DNA of 64,000 bases, taken from NCBI GenBank assembly GCA_934454125.1, contig CAKSFA010000004.1, positions 42,181 to 106,180 on the forward strand. The letters run 5' to 3'. The stretch comes from an uncultured Eubacteriales bacterium. GTDB taxonomy: Bacteria; Bacillota; Clostridia; Oscillospirales; Acutalibacteraceae. Below the pieces are notes generated by a model. It had not been told where the DNA came from, did not search any database, and saw only the letters and a program-made list of their open reading frames with translations. Within the stretch, counting starts at the first letter, position 1, and the number at the start of each line of letters is the position of its first letter. A program made the translations under genes and the position numbers. Of the stretch, positions 42,605 through 50,367 are shown piece after piece.

Positions 42605-43087
42605 ATGAGAATTTCTACCAAGGGTCGGTATGCCCTGCGCCTGATGCTAGACCTTGCAGTCAATGAAGGCGACCATTATATCAGCATCAAAAACATCTCA
42701 AAACGTCAGGAGATTTCAGATAAATACCTTGAGCAGATCATCAACCAGCTCTGCAAGGCCGGCTTTGTCAAAAGTGCCCGCGGTGTCAACGGCGGTTATC
42801 GCCTTTCCAAACTCCCGCAAGAATATACCGTCGGTATGATTCTAAATGTCATGGAAGGCTCGCTTGCCCCCGTTCCCTGTCTCGATGACGATACCAACCA
42901 ATGCCCCCAGTCCAACGCCTGCATCACACTCAGCGTCTGGGAGAAAATCCATCACGCCGTGCAAAACGTCGTCGATCACATCACTTTGGCCGACTTAGCC
43001 CAGCAATATTTCGAAAAACAAAACAGCGGCGGCGCTTCCCTCCGCTGCGAACAAGACCAAAAAACAGCACAGTTCGAACTGGTCTAA
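42605..43087 (+). CDS. Rrf2 family transcriptional regulator with a cysteine cluster
   Basis: The 160 residues begin MRISTKGRYALRLMLDLA, the Rrf2 winged helix, and continue ISKRQEISDKYLEQIINQL. Three cysteines in PCLDDDTNQCPQSNACIT match the spacing of the Fe-S ligands in IscR-like members. The family includes IscR (Fe-S status) and CymR (cysteine status). Being just upstream of metY favours a sulfur role, but the cysteine cluster favours Fe-S sensing; I cannot choose. ATG 42605 has AAAGGAG 9 bases upstream. Confidence 0.9.
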   Translation: MRISTKGRYALRLMLDLAVNEGDHYISIKNISKRQEISDKYLEQIINQLCKAGFVKSARGVNGGYRLSKLPQEYTVGMILNVMEGSLAPVPCLDDDTNQCPQSNACITLSVWEKIHHAVQNVVDHITLADLAQQYFEKQNSGGASLRCEQDQKTAQFELV

Positions 43088-43123
43088 AAACAGGCAGGCA
43101 TCCTTTCGCCCGCCTGTTTTTTT
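43088..43123 (+). terminator. Terminator of the Rrf2 gene
   Basis: AACAGGC and GCCTGTT (with an inner GGC/GCC) followed by seven T. Confidence 0.88.
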
Positions 43124-43217
43124 GTGCCAAAAACAACTCATTTACGGTGTATCCTATCACTTGCCATACAGCAAACCTATAGCAAAAAAATATTGTAAAA
43201 ATCCGGCCGATTTTCTA

Positions 43218-43246
43218 TTGACAGCACAATTTTTATGGCGTAAAAT
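43218..43246 (+). promoter_or_regulatory. Promoter of the metY transcript
   Basis: Perfect TTGACA (43218-43223), 17 bases and TAAAAT (43241-43246). The start of transcription should be near 43253, only a few bases before the ribosome binding site of the leader ORF. Confidence 0.75.
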
Positions 43247-43270
43247 TGGCAAAAAACAGGAGGTTCGGCC

Positions 43271-43342
43271 ATGCAGATTCAACCAGCCTGCAAACGGTTT
43301 CGCAGCTTCTGCGCCACAGACCGAATGTGCAGCATTTCCTAA
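43271..43342 (+). CDS. Candidate leader peptide (23 aa, three Cys) upstream of metY
   Basis: A 24-codon ORF begins at ATG 43271 behind a perfect AGGAGG (43258-43263) with a 7-base spacer. It ends at TAA 43340-43342, 44 bp before metY. It contains Cys at positions 7, 14 and 20, all TGC, plus Met 19. Its ribosome binding site is much better than that of metY. No terminator hairpin follows, so if it regulates, it would more likely act by ribosome stalling and RNA access than by simple attenuation. No homologue is known to me. Confidence 0.45.
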   Translation: MQIQPACKRFRSFCATDRMCSIS

Positions 43343-43386
43343 AATTAAACAACAAAAAAATAAAAACAGAAAGTGGGTATACAACC

Positions 43387-44670
43387 ATGAGCAATCCAAA
43401 CTGGAAATTCGAAACAAAACAACTTCACGTCGGCCAAGAAATGCCAGACAGCGCCACAGATGCACGCGCTGTACCAATCTACCAGACCACCTCGTTCGTC
43501 TTTAAAGACTGCGCCCAGGCCTCCGGCCGGTTTCATCTTACCGAGGGCGGCAACATCTACGCCCGCCTGATGAATCCCACCACAGACGTATTCGAGCAGC
43601 GCATCGCCGCACTCGAGGGCGGCATCGCCGCGCTGGCAACCGCCTCCGGCTCCGCTGCAATCACTTACGCGGTCAAAAACATCACCCGCGCCGGCGACCA
43701 CATCGTCGCTGCCTCCACATTATACGGCGGCACCTATAACCTGTTTGCACATACTTTCGCAGAAGACAACATCTCTACCACCTTCGTCGATCCCGACGAT
43801 GTTGCAAACTTTGAAGCTGCCATCCAACCCAACACCAAACTGATCTTCATTGAATCACTGGGCAATCCCAACTCCAATGTCATCGATGTCAAAGCCATTG
43901 CAGACATCGCTCACAAGCACGGCCTGCCGCTCATCATCGACAACACCTTCGCCACACCCTACCTGTTCCGTCCCATCGAACACGGCGCAGACATTGTTGT
44001 CCATTCGGCCACCAAATTCATCGGCGGTCACGGCGCAGCGCTGGGCGGCGTCATCATCGACGCCGGCAAATTCGACTGGAACTCCGATAAATTCCCGGGT
44101 CTGTCCCAGCCGTGCGAAAGCTACCACGGCATCAATTTTGCCAAAGACATCGGCGCAGCAGCATACATCACCCGCATCCGCACCAATCTCCTGCGCGATA
44201 CCGGCGCAACACTCAGCCCGTTCCACTCCTTCCTCTTCATCCAAGGGCTAGAATCCCTCTCTCTGCGCGTCGAACGTCACACCGAAAACGCCCTGAAGGT
44301 TGTCGATTTCCTCTCCAATCACCCCAAAGTCGCACGCGTCAATCACCCCGCCCTGCCGCAGAGCAAATACCATGCACTGTACAAGCAGTATTTCCCACAG
44401 GGCGCCGGCTCCATCTTCACCTTTGAGATCAAAGGCACCGAAGATGACGCAAAACGCTTCATCGACTCCCTTGAGATTTTCTCCCTGCTTGCCAATGTCG
44501 CAGATGCCAAATCGCTGGTCATCCACCCGGCAAGCACCACGCATTCTCAAATGAACGAAGCCGAGCTGGCCGCCTGCGGCATCTCGCCCACCACGGTACG
44601 CCTCTCCATCGGCATCGAGCATATCGATGACATCCTCGCAGACCTCACGCAGGCCTTCAACCAGCTATAA
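43387..44670 (+). CDS. metY: O-acetylhomoserine sulfhydrylase / O-acetylhomoserine (thiol)-lyase
   Basis: PLP enzyme that makes homocysteine directly from O-acetylhomoserine and sulfide. The 427 residues have [49 protein letters not shown], the PLP-lysine segment [18 protein letters not shown] and [18 protein letters not shown]. Length and the long insertion before the lysine are typical of MetY. Homocysteine feeds metH downstream. Its own ribosome binding site (AGAAAGTGGG) is weak. Confidence 0.95.
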   Translation: MSNPNWKFETKQLHVGQEMPDSATDARAVPIYQTTSFVFKDCAQASGRFHLTEGGNIYARLMNPTTDVFEQRIAALEGGIAALATASGSAAITYAVKNITRAGDHIVAASTLYGGTYNLFAHTFAEDNISTTFVDPDDVANFEAAIQPNTKLIFIESLGNPNSNVIDVKAIADIAHKHGLPLIIDNTFATPYLFRPIEHGADIVVHSATKFIGGHGAALGGVIIDAGKFDWNSDKFPGLSQPCESYHGINFAKDIGAAAYITRIRTNLLRDTGATLSPFHSFLFIQGLESLSLRVERHTENALKVVDFLSNHPKVARVNHPALPQSKYHALYKQYFPQGAGSIFTFEIKGTEDDAKRFIDSLEIFSLLANVADAKSLVIHPASTTHSQMNEAELAACGISPTTVRLSIGIEHIDDILADLTQAFNQL

Positions 44671-44691
44671 AACCCGCCTGCCAAAAACCTT

Positions 44692-44740
44692 CAGACGCAG
44701 CCGCCACCCAGTTGGCGCGCGTCTGTTTTTTTGCTATAAT
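44692..44740 (+). promoter_or_regulatory. Terminator of metY overlapping the promoter of the methionine synthase pair
   Basis: CAGACGC (44692-44698) and GCGTCTG (44719-44725) form a hairpin followed by seven T (44726-44732). The promoter TTGGCG (44712-44717), 17 bases, TATAAT (44735-44740) is built into the same DNA, so the terminator arm and the T run form the spacer. Confidence 0.7.
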
Positions 44741-44770
44741 AAAACAAACAAGCAAAGGAGACCTGCCGTC

Positions 44771-45418
44771 ATGGAGATCAGCCGAAAAGAAATCCTGCGC
44801 TACCTGGGTTACCGCGGCAAACCTGCCGACCAAGTCATCACAAACAGCATCGAAGCCGCTCTGGCCGAGCTGCTGCACATCTGCTCGCCCAAATGCGCCT
44901 ACCAGGTGTTTCCGGTCTCCTTCGGGGAACAAACCACCGTCACCATCGGCAACCTTTCCATTCAAAGCAAACATCTTACGCAGCACATCAGCGGCTGCAA
45001 ACAAGCCGCCGTATTTGCCGCCACACTCGGCGCACAGGCCGACCTGCTCATCCAAAAATACAACCGAATCGATATGAGCAAAGCCGTCATTCTGCAAGCC
45101 TGTGCCGCCGCCGTCATCGAGGCCTATTGCGACGAACAACAAGAGCAAATCCTCTCTCCAACAGAACAACAAACGCTCTACCTGCGCCCGCGCTTCAGTC
45201 CCGGCTACGGCGATTTTCCCCTCACCTATCAAACCGCCCTGCTCTCTGTGCTCGACTGCCAAAAGCGCATCGGCCTTACTGTGATGGACAGCCTGATTCT
45301 GGCGCCCAGCAAATCGGTCACCGCCATCATCGGCATCACGCATGAAGAGACCACCTGCCACATCGCACGCTGCATGACCTGCCAGTCCAAAAACTGCCCG
45401 TTCAGAAAGGAAGATTGA
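44771..45418 (+). CDS. Methionine synthase reactivation-domain protein
   Basis: A 215-residue stand-alone version of the C-terminal SAM-binding activation domain of MetH, which helps reductively remethylate the cobalamin of MetH. Characteristic are the segment RYLGYRGKPADQV near the start and the SAM-binding stretch YLRPRFSPGYGDFPL. The C-terminus has a cysteine cluster, CHIARCMTCQSKNCPF, which may bind metal or an Fe-S centre. The stop codon is 1 base before the metH ATG, and metH here lacks this domain, so the two form a split enzyme. Confidence 0.88.
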   Translation: MEISRKEILRYLGYRGKPADQVITNSIEAALAELLHICSPKCAYQVFPVSFGEQTTVTIGNLSIQSKHLTQHISGCKQAAVFAATLGAQADLLIQKYNRIDMSKAVILQACAAAVIEAYCDEQQEQILSPTEQQTLYLRPRFSPGYGDFPLTYQTALLSVLDCQKRIGLTVMDSLILAPSKSVTAIIGITHEETTCHIARCMTCQSKNCPFRKED

Positions 45419-45419
45419 T

Positions 45420-47798
45420 ATGAAACTGCTTGAGCAACTTGGCAAACGCATTGTATTTTTCGAGGGTGGCATGGGTTCCATCCTGCAGCAAAACGGCCTT
45501 GCCCCCGGCGAATTGCCAGAGGTCTGGAACCTCCAAAAACCCGACTTTATCCTGAACATACACCGCAACTATCTTAAAGCCGGGTGCGACATCGTCAAAA
45601 CCAACACCTTCGGTGCCAATTCCATTAAACTGGCACACAGCGACTACACCGCCCGCCAGCTCATCGAACAAGCCACCGCCCTTGCAAAACAGGCCGTTAC
45701 AGAAAACGGCCACGGTCTTGTCGCACTCGACATCGGTCCCACCGGCAAGCTGCTGCGTCCTCTGGGCGACCTCAGCTTTGCAGATGCCTACACCGCCTTT
45801 GCCGAAATGGCCACCATCGGCCAGAAAGCCGGCGCAGACCTTGCCCTCATCGAAACAATGAGCGACACTCACGAGGTCAAAGCCGCTGTGCTTGCGGTCA
45901 AAGAAAACACCACCCTACCCGTTTTTGTTACCATGACCTTCGATGAAAACGAAAAACTCCTCACCGGCGGCACCATTCCCGCCGCTGTTGCCCTGCTCGA
46001 GGGTCTGGGCGTCGATGCCCTGGGGCTCAACTGTGGCCTTGGCCCCACACAAATGAAAGCCTTTTTAAAAACGCTCAGCGCCTGCTGCTCCATTCCCATC
46101 ATCGTCAATCCCAATGCAGGGCTGCCCAAAAATGTAAACGGCCAAACCGTCTACGATGTCGATCCCATCGAATTCGCACAAGAAATGCAGCAAATCGTCC
46201 AGGGCGGCGCATGGGTCATCGGCGGCTGCTGCGGCACCACCCCGGCACATCTAGCAGAAACGGTCCGCCTTTGCAAAGACCTTTCTCCCGTGCCCATCAC
46301 CCCAAAACAGCACACCGTTATTTCTTCTTATACACACACCGTGCGCTTTGGTCCACGCCCCATTTTGATCGGCGAGCGCATCAACCCCACCGGCAAAAAA
46401 CGCTTCAAACAGGCGCTCAAAGAGCACGACATGGACTACATCCTCAAAGAGGGCATCACCCAGCAGCAAAACGGCGCGCACGTGTTAGATGTCAACGTTG
46501 GCCTGCCCGAAATTGACGAACCCGCCATGATGGAAGAAACCATCATGGCGCTGCAAAGCGTCATCGACCTCCCCCTGCAAATCGACACCAGCGACCCCAT
46601 CGCCATGGAAAAAGCCATGCGCATCTACAACGGCAAACCACTCATCAACTCCGTCAACGGCAAAGAGCACACCATGCATGAAATCTTCCCGCTGGTCAAA
46701 AAATACGGCGGCGTTGTCATCGCGCTCACCCTTGACGAATCCGGCATCCCTCCCACAGCACAGGGCCGCCTGGCCGTTGCAGAAAAAATCGTCAGCGTCG
46801 CTGAGCAATACGGCATTCCCAAAACCGACCTCATCTTCGATGTCCTGGCCATGACGGTCAGCGCAGACCAACAGGCCTCCGCCGTCACATTAGAAGCCCT
46901 GCGCCTGATCCGCGACAAACTGGGCGCTTACACTTCCCTGGGCGTTTCCAACATCTCCTTCGGTCTGCCCCAGCGCGAGAACATCAACTCCGCCTTTTTC
47001 ACCATGGCACTGCAAAACGGTCTCAGCGCCGCGATTATGAACCCGGCCTCTCAAAGCATGATGACAGCCTACCGCTCCTACTGCGCGCTCAGCGGTGCCG
47101 ATCCCCAGTGCATGGACTACATCGCAGCCTATTCCGGCCAACCCACACAAACCGCCCCCGCCGGCACACAAATGCCACTCGACCAAGCCGTCATCAAAGG
47201 TCTCAAAGAGAGCGCCCACACCGCCGCGCAATCCCTTGTGTCCTCCGGCATGCCCGCACTCGAGATCATCAATCAAATGCTGGTGCCCGCCCTCGATGTC
47301 GTCGGCCAGCAGTTCGAGCAGGGCACGCTCTTCCTCCCTCAACTGCTGATGAGCGCCGAAGCTGCAAAAGCCGCGTTCGAGGTCATCAAAGGTCATTTTG
47401 AAAAAAGCGGCGCCGTGCAAGAAAAAGGCGAAAAAATCATTCTTGCAACCGTCAAGGGCGATATTCACGACATCGGCAAAAACATCGTCAAAGTATTACT
47501 CGAAAATTACAGCTACGACGTCATCGACCTTGGCAAAGACGTCGATCCCGACCTCATCGTCTCCACCGCTGTCGAGCAAAACGTACCGCTGGTCGGTCTC
47601 AGCGCCCTGATGACCACCACCGTTGTCAATATGGAAGAAACGATCCGTCGCCTGCGCCAGGCCGCACCACAGGTCAAGGTGATGGTCGGCGGCGCAGTGC
47701 TCACACAAGAATACGCCGATATGATCCACGCCGACTTCTACTCCAAAGACGCCATGGGCTCCGTGCACTATGCCCAGCGTCTGTTCGGCAAAGCATAA
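45420..47798 (+). CDS. metH: Cobalamin-dependent methionine synthase without activation domain
   Basis: Methylates homocysteine from methyltetrahydrofolate through cobalamin. The 792 residues contain the zinc/homocysteine domain (LNCGLGP, IGGCCGTTPAHL), the folate domain (LIGERINPTGKKRFKQAL), the B12 cap and the cobalamin-binding domain with GDIHDIGKNIVKVLLENY (DxHxxG) and VGLSALMTTT. The activation domain of about 300 residues found in E. coli MetH is missing and is supplied in part by the upstream gene. This is the main visible consumer of the cobalamin made in the window. Confidence 0.96.
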   Translation: MKLLEQLGKRIVFFEGGMGSILQQNGLAPGELPEVWNLQKPDFILNIHRNYLKAGCDIVKTNTFGANSIKLAHSDYTARQLIEQATALAKQAVTENGHGLVALDIGPTGKLLRPLGDLSFADAYTAFAEMATIGQKAGADLALIETMSDTHEVKAAVLAVKENTTLPVFVTMTFDENEKLLTGGTIPAAVALLEGLGVDALGLNCGLGPTQMKAFLKTLSACCSIPIIVNPNAGLPKNVNGQTVYDVDPIEFAQEMQQIVQGGAWVIGGCCGTTPAHLAETVRLCKDLSPVPITPKQHTVISSYTHTVRFGPRPILIGERINPTGKKRFKQALKEHDMDYILKEGITQQQNGAHVLDVNVGLPEIDEPAMMEETIMALQSVIDLPLQIDTSDPIAMEKAMRIYNGKPLINSVNGKEHTMHEIFPLVKKYGGVVIALTLDESGIPPTAQGRLAVAEKIVSVAEQYGIPKTDLIFDVLAMTVSADQQASAVTLEALRLIRDKLGAYTSLGVSNISFGLPQRENINSAFFTMALQNGLSAAIMNPASQSMMTAYRSYCALSGADPQCMDYIAAYSGQPTQTAPAGTQMPLDQAVIKGLKESAHTAAQSLVSSGMPALEIINQMLVPALDVVGQQFEQGTLFLPQLLMSAEAAKAAFEVIKGHFEKSGAVQEKGEKIILATVKGDIHDIGKNIVKVLLENYSYDVIDLGKDVDPDLIVSTAVEQNVPLVGLSALMTTTVVNMEETIRRLRQAAPQVKVMVGGAVLTQEYADMIHADFYSKDAMGSVHYAQRLFGKA

Positions 47799-47808
47799 CA
47801 ACACCGCA

Positions 47809-47835
47809 AAAAAAAGCCCCAAACGGGGCTTTTTT
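47809..47835. terminator. Bidirectional terminator
   Basis: AAAAAGCCCC and GGGGCTTTTTT around AAAC, between convergent metH and pstS. Confidence 0.9.
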
Positions 47836-47849
47836 GCTATTTTGTCCAA

Positions 47850-48698
47850 TCACACCGTTGGAATCAACCCAACCTCCTCAATCACCGCTTTCCCCTGCTC
47901 AGACTTCACAAACGCAAACCAGGCCTGCACCAATTCACTGTCCGAACCTTTCCGATAAATCTGCAAAAACGGCCGCGCAATCTGATACGTTCCGTTTTTC
48001 ACATTGTCCTCCGTTGCAGCCACACCATCCACCTGCAACGCCCGCACCGCCGGCGAAACCGAAGCCAACGAGATATATCCAATCGCCGCAGGGTCGCTTG
48101 CCACACGGTTCAGCACCTCACCGGTCGAGGTCAACTCCGCTGCATATTCGGCTTTACCCGCAAGCCCAAAAATCGTCTCAAATCCATCTCTGGTTCCCGA
48201 AGAAGCCTCTCTGCCCAACACTGTAATACCTCGGTCCTGTCCTCCCACCTGGCTCCAGTTCGTCACTTCTCCGGCAAAAATCTGTGCAATCTGTTCTTTT
48301 TGCAAACCGGTTACAGGGTTGTCTTTCTGTACCACAACGGCAATGCCGTCCGTTGCAATCTGCACCACCTCAAACTGCTCCGGCTCTTCGCTCTCCTTCA
48401 ATTCACGAGAAAGATCACCAATCAGCGCCGTTCCCGCCCGCACTGCCTTTGCAGCATCTCCAGACCCAGTGCCGCTCTTTTCCACCGTCACACCCGGGTT
48501 CTGCTCATGAAACACCTCACCCAACGCCTGGCACACCGTTGCCATCGAGGTCGAACCGTTCATCGTCAGCTTTCCCTGCAATGTGCCTACACTGCCCGTC
48601 TGCCCTCCACTGCCGCAGCCGGCAAACAATGCTGCCACACACAACGCCAGCGCACACAGCGCCACAATCCCTATCTTCCTTCTGTTTCCTGTTTTCAT
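47850..48698 (-). CDS. pstS: Phosphate-binding lipoprotein PstS
   Basis: Periplasmic-type phosphate-binding protein held by a lipid anchor. From ATG 48698 (GGAGGG 7 bases upstream) the 282 residues start with a lipoprotein signal (IVALCALALCVAALFAGCGS, lipobox ending in Cys). Phosphate-binding segments include MNGSTSMATV, SGTGSGDAAKAV and REASSGTRDGFETIF. No pstC, pstA or pstB lies beside it. A Pho-box-like repeat upstream supports phosphate control. Confidence 0.92.
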   Translation of the reverse strand: MKTGNRRKIGIVALCALALCVAALFAGCGSGGQTGSVGTLQGKLTMNGSTSMATVCQALGEVFHEQNPGVTVEKSGTGSGDAAKAVRAGTALIGDLSRELKESEEPEQFEVVQIATDGIAVVVQKDNPVTGLQKEQIAQIFAGEVTNWSQVGGQDRGITVLGREASSGTRDGFETIFGLAGKAEYAAELTSTGEVLNRVASDPAAIGYISLASVSPAVRALQVDGVAATEDNVKNGTYQIARPFLQIYRKGSDSELVQAWFAFVKSEQGKAVIEEVGLIPTV

Positions 48699-48732
48699 AT
48701 GCGTTCCCTCCAATGTTTTTTAAACTGCTTTC

Positions 48733-48766
48733 ATTGTAGTTCCCGCATGTAAAATGCATGTTAAAA
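48733..48766 (-). promoter_or_regulatory. Pho-box-type direct repeats and -10 box of pstS
   Basis: Two adjacent 11-bp repeats, GCATGTAAAAT (48745-48755) and GCATGTTAAAA (48756-48766), read TTTACATGC and TTAACATGC on the pstS strand. TACAAT (48733-48738) follows at the distance expected for a response-regulator-activated promoter without a -35 box. The 11-bp period and TTWACA cores match PhoP/PhoB sites. Confidence 0.7.
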
Positions 48767-48827
48767 CTGCATGATACTTTGCTTAAAAATCAAGCCGCCG
48801 TTTCACAAGAATTTAACATTCCTGCTG

Positions 48828-48947
48828 TTAAGCAGCATACAACGCGGCAATGATAATAGAAGCCACCATCAACGCCGCACAGCCCAGTGCCACAATCCGA
48901 ATCCAGACGCTGTATCTGCCTGTTTTCAATTTTTTCCGTTTGTCCAT
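48828..48947 (-). CDS. Small membrane protein (39 aa)
   Basis: ATG 48947 has AGGAGG (48956-48961) 8 bases upstream. The 39 residues have a basic start (MDKRKKLKTGRYSVWIR) and one hydrophobic helix (IVALGCAALMVASIIIAALY). No function is known. It lies upstream of pstS on the same strand but the Pho-box promoter separates them. Strong ribosome binding site and clear membrane topology support a real gene. Confidence 0.65.
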   Translation of the reverse strand: MDKRKKLKTGRYSVWIRIVALGCAALMVASIIIAALYAA

Positions 48948-49052
48948 CGTCTCTGCCTCCTGTTAAAAAAACGGTTTGTTTCATCATAAAGCCCGTTGTC
49001 CGCAAAATCAAGCCCCCGCTGCAAAAAAGACCAGCTCCACCGCCATTTTCGG

Positions 49053-49081
49053 TTGACATTACCCCCAGAATCTAATACAAT
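49053..49081 (+). promoter_or_regulatory. Promoter of the LCP protein gene
   Basis: Perfect TTGACA (49053-49058), 17 bases and TACAAT (49076-49081), about 50 bp before the start. Confidence 0.8.
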
Positions 49082-49130
49082 AAAATAGATTATACATCGA
49101 TTCAAAAACCCACACGGCAAAGGAGCAATC

Positions 49131-50333
49131 ATGGCAGAACATCGCAGCGGACAACCCCGCAACAATGGCCGGCAAGCCCCTGCCCCCCGCAATCCACAGG
49201 GCAAAGGCAGGCAAACGTCCGCGCCGCAAAACCGTCGAATATCCTCTTCAGCACAGCGCACCCCGCGCCGCCCCGAAGAAGAAATCGACCGCTACAACTA
49301 CGTTAATCGCGAAATTTACAGCTCGTCCAAAAAATCCAAGCAATCCGACGGAGGGCTCCCGCCCAAACGCGGCAAGAGCAAAAAGATCGCACTCATCGTC
49401 CTGTGCGCCGTGCTTGCCGTGCTGATCGGGGCCGGCGTGTTCATCGCAGTCATGCTTTCACGCGTCAATTACAAGCCCACCAACACGCAAAGCTACGTCG
49501 AACAACCCGCCGATGCCCCCTCCTGGGACATCCTGTCCGACAACGCCATCACCAACATTCTGCTGCTCGGCGTTGACCGCAGCGAAGACGGCACCGCACA
49601 ACGCACCGACACAATGATGCTTCTGTCCGTCAACAGCAAAACCAAATCGCTCAACATGGTTTCCTTCCTGCGCGATCTGTACGTCGATATTCCAAAAAGC
49701 GGCAAAAACAAACTCAACGCCGCTTACACCATCGGCAGCCAGCTGTCCGTCGGCGGCGCAGGTCTCACCAAACAGACCATCGAGAACAATTTCCGCATTC
49801 AAATCGACCACTACGTCGAAATCGACTTTGAAAACTTCATTCAGCTCATCGACGCCATGGGCGGCATCGACATCGAAATGACCCAAGACGAAGTCGATTA
49901 CATGAGCGGCTGGTACCACGGCGAATACGGCGAATACATCGACTTAAAAGTCGGTGTCAACCACTTAAACGGCAAAGCCGCGCTCACCTTCGCCCGCATC
50001 CGCAAATTAGACAGCGACTTTGGCCGCACCGGCCGCCAGCGCCAGGTCATGATCGCCATCTTCGACCAATTCAAAACGCTCAACCCCGCACAAATGACGT
50101 CAGTTTACTACCAATACGCCCAATACATCACCACAGACCTCAACTCCGGCCAGCTCCTCTCGCTCGCCATGCAAGCTCCCACCATCTTGGGCTATTCCGT
50201 GCATACCTCCCATGTTCCCATCGAGGGGCTGTATACCGAAATCGACTACAACCTCATTCCAAATCTTACCGAAACCTGCGCAAAGCTGCGCGAATTCCTT
50301 TACGATACAACGACCAGCACGTCAGGCAACTAA
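49131..50333 (+). CDS. LytR-CpsA-Psr (LCP) family cell-wall glycopolymer transferase
   Basis: Attaches lipid-linked polymers such as teichoic acid or capsule to peptidoglycan outside the membrane. The 400 residues have a basic, Pro/Gln-rich cytosolic N-terminus (1 to about 84), one membrane helix (IALIVLCAVLAVLIGAGVFI) and the LCP domain with LLLGVDRSEDGTAQRTDTMM, VSFLRDLYVDIP, NAAYTIGS and ALTFARIRKLDSDFGRTGRQ. The arginines and aspartates expected to bind the pyrophosphate are present. Confidence 0.93.
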   Translation: MAEHRSGQPRNNGRQAPAPRNPQGKGRQTSAPQNRRISSSAQRTPRRPEEEIDRYNYVNREIYSSSKKSKQSDGGLPPKRGKSKKIALIVLCAVLAVLIGAGVFIAVMLSRVNYKPTNTQSYVEQPADAPSWDILSDNAITNILLLGVDRSEDGTAQRTDTMMLLSVNSKTKSLNMVSFLRDLYVDIPKSGKNKLNAAYTIGSQLSVGGAGLTKQTIENNFRIQIDHYVEIDFENFIQLIDAMGGIDIEMTQDEVDYMSGWYHGEYGEYIDLKVGVNHLNGKAALTFARIRKLDSDFGRTGRQRQVMIAIFDQFKTLNPAQMTSVYYQYAQYITTDLNSGQLLSLAMQAPTILGYSVHTSHVPIEGLYTEIDYNLIPNLTETCAKLREFLYDTTTSTSGN

Positions 50334-50367
50334 AAAAATATCAAGCACAGAAAGCGAATGAATCATC

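Noticed and set aside
43130..43215. IscR or CymR operator before metY
   Set aside because: I could not fit a recognised consensus without forcing it.
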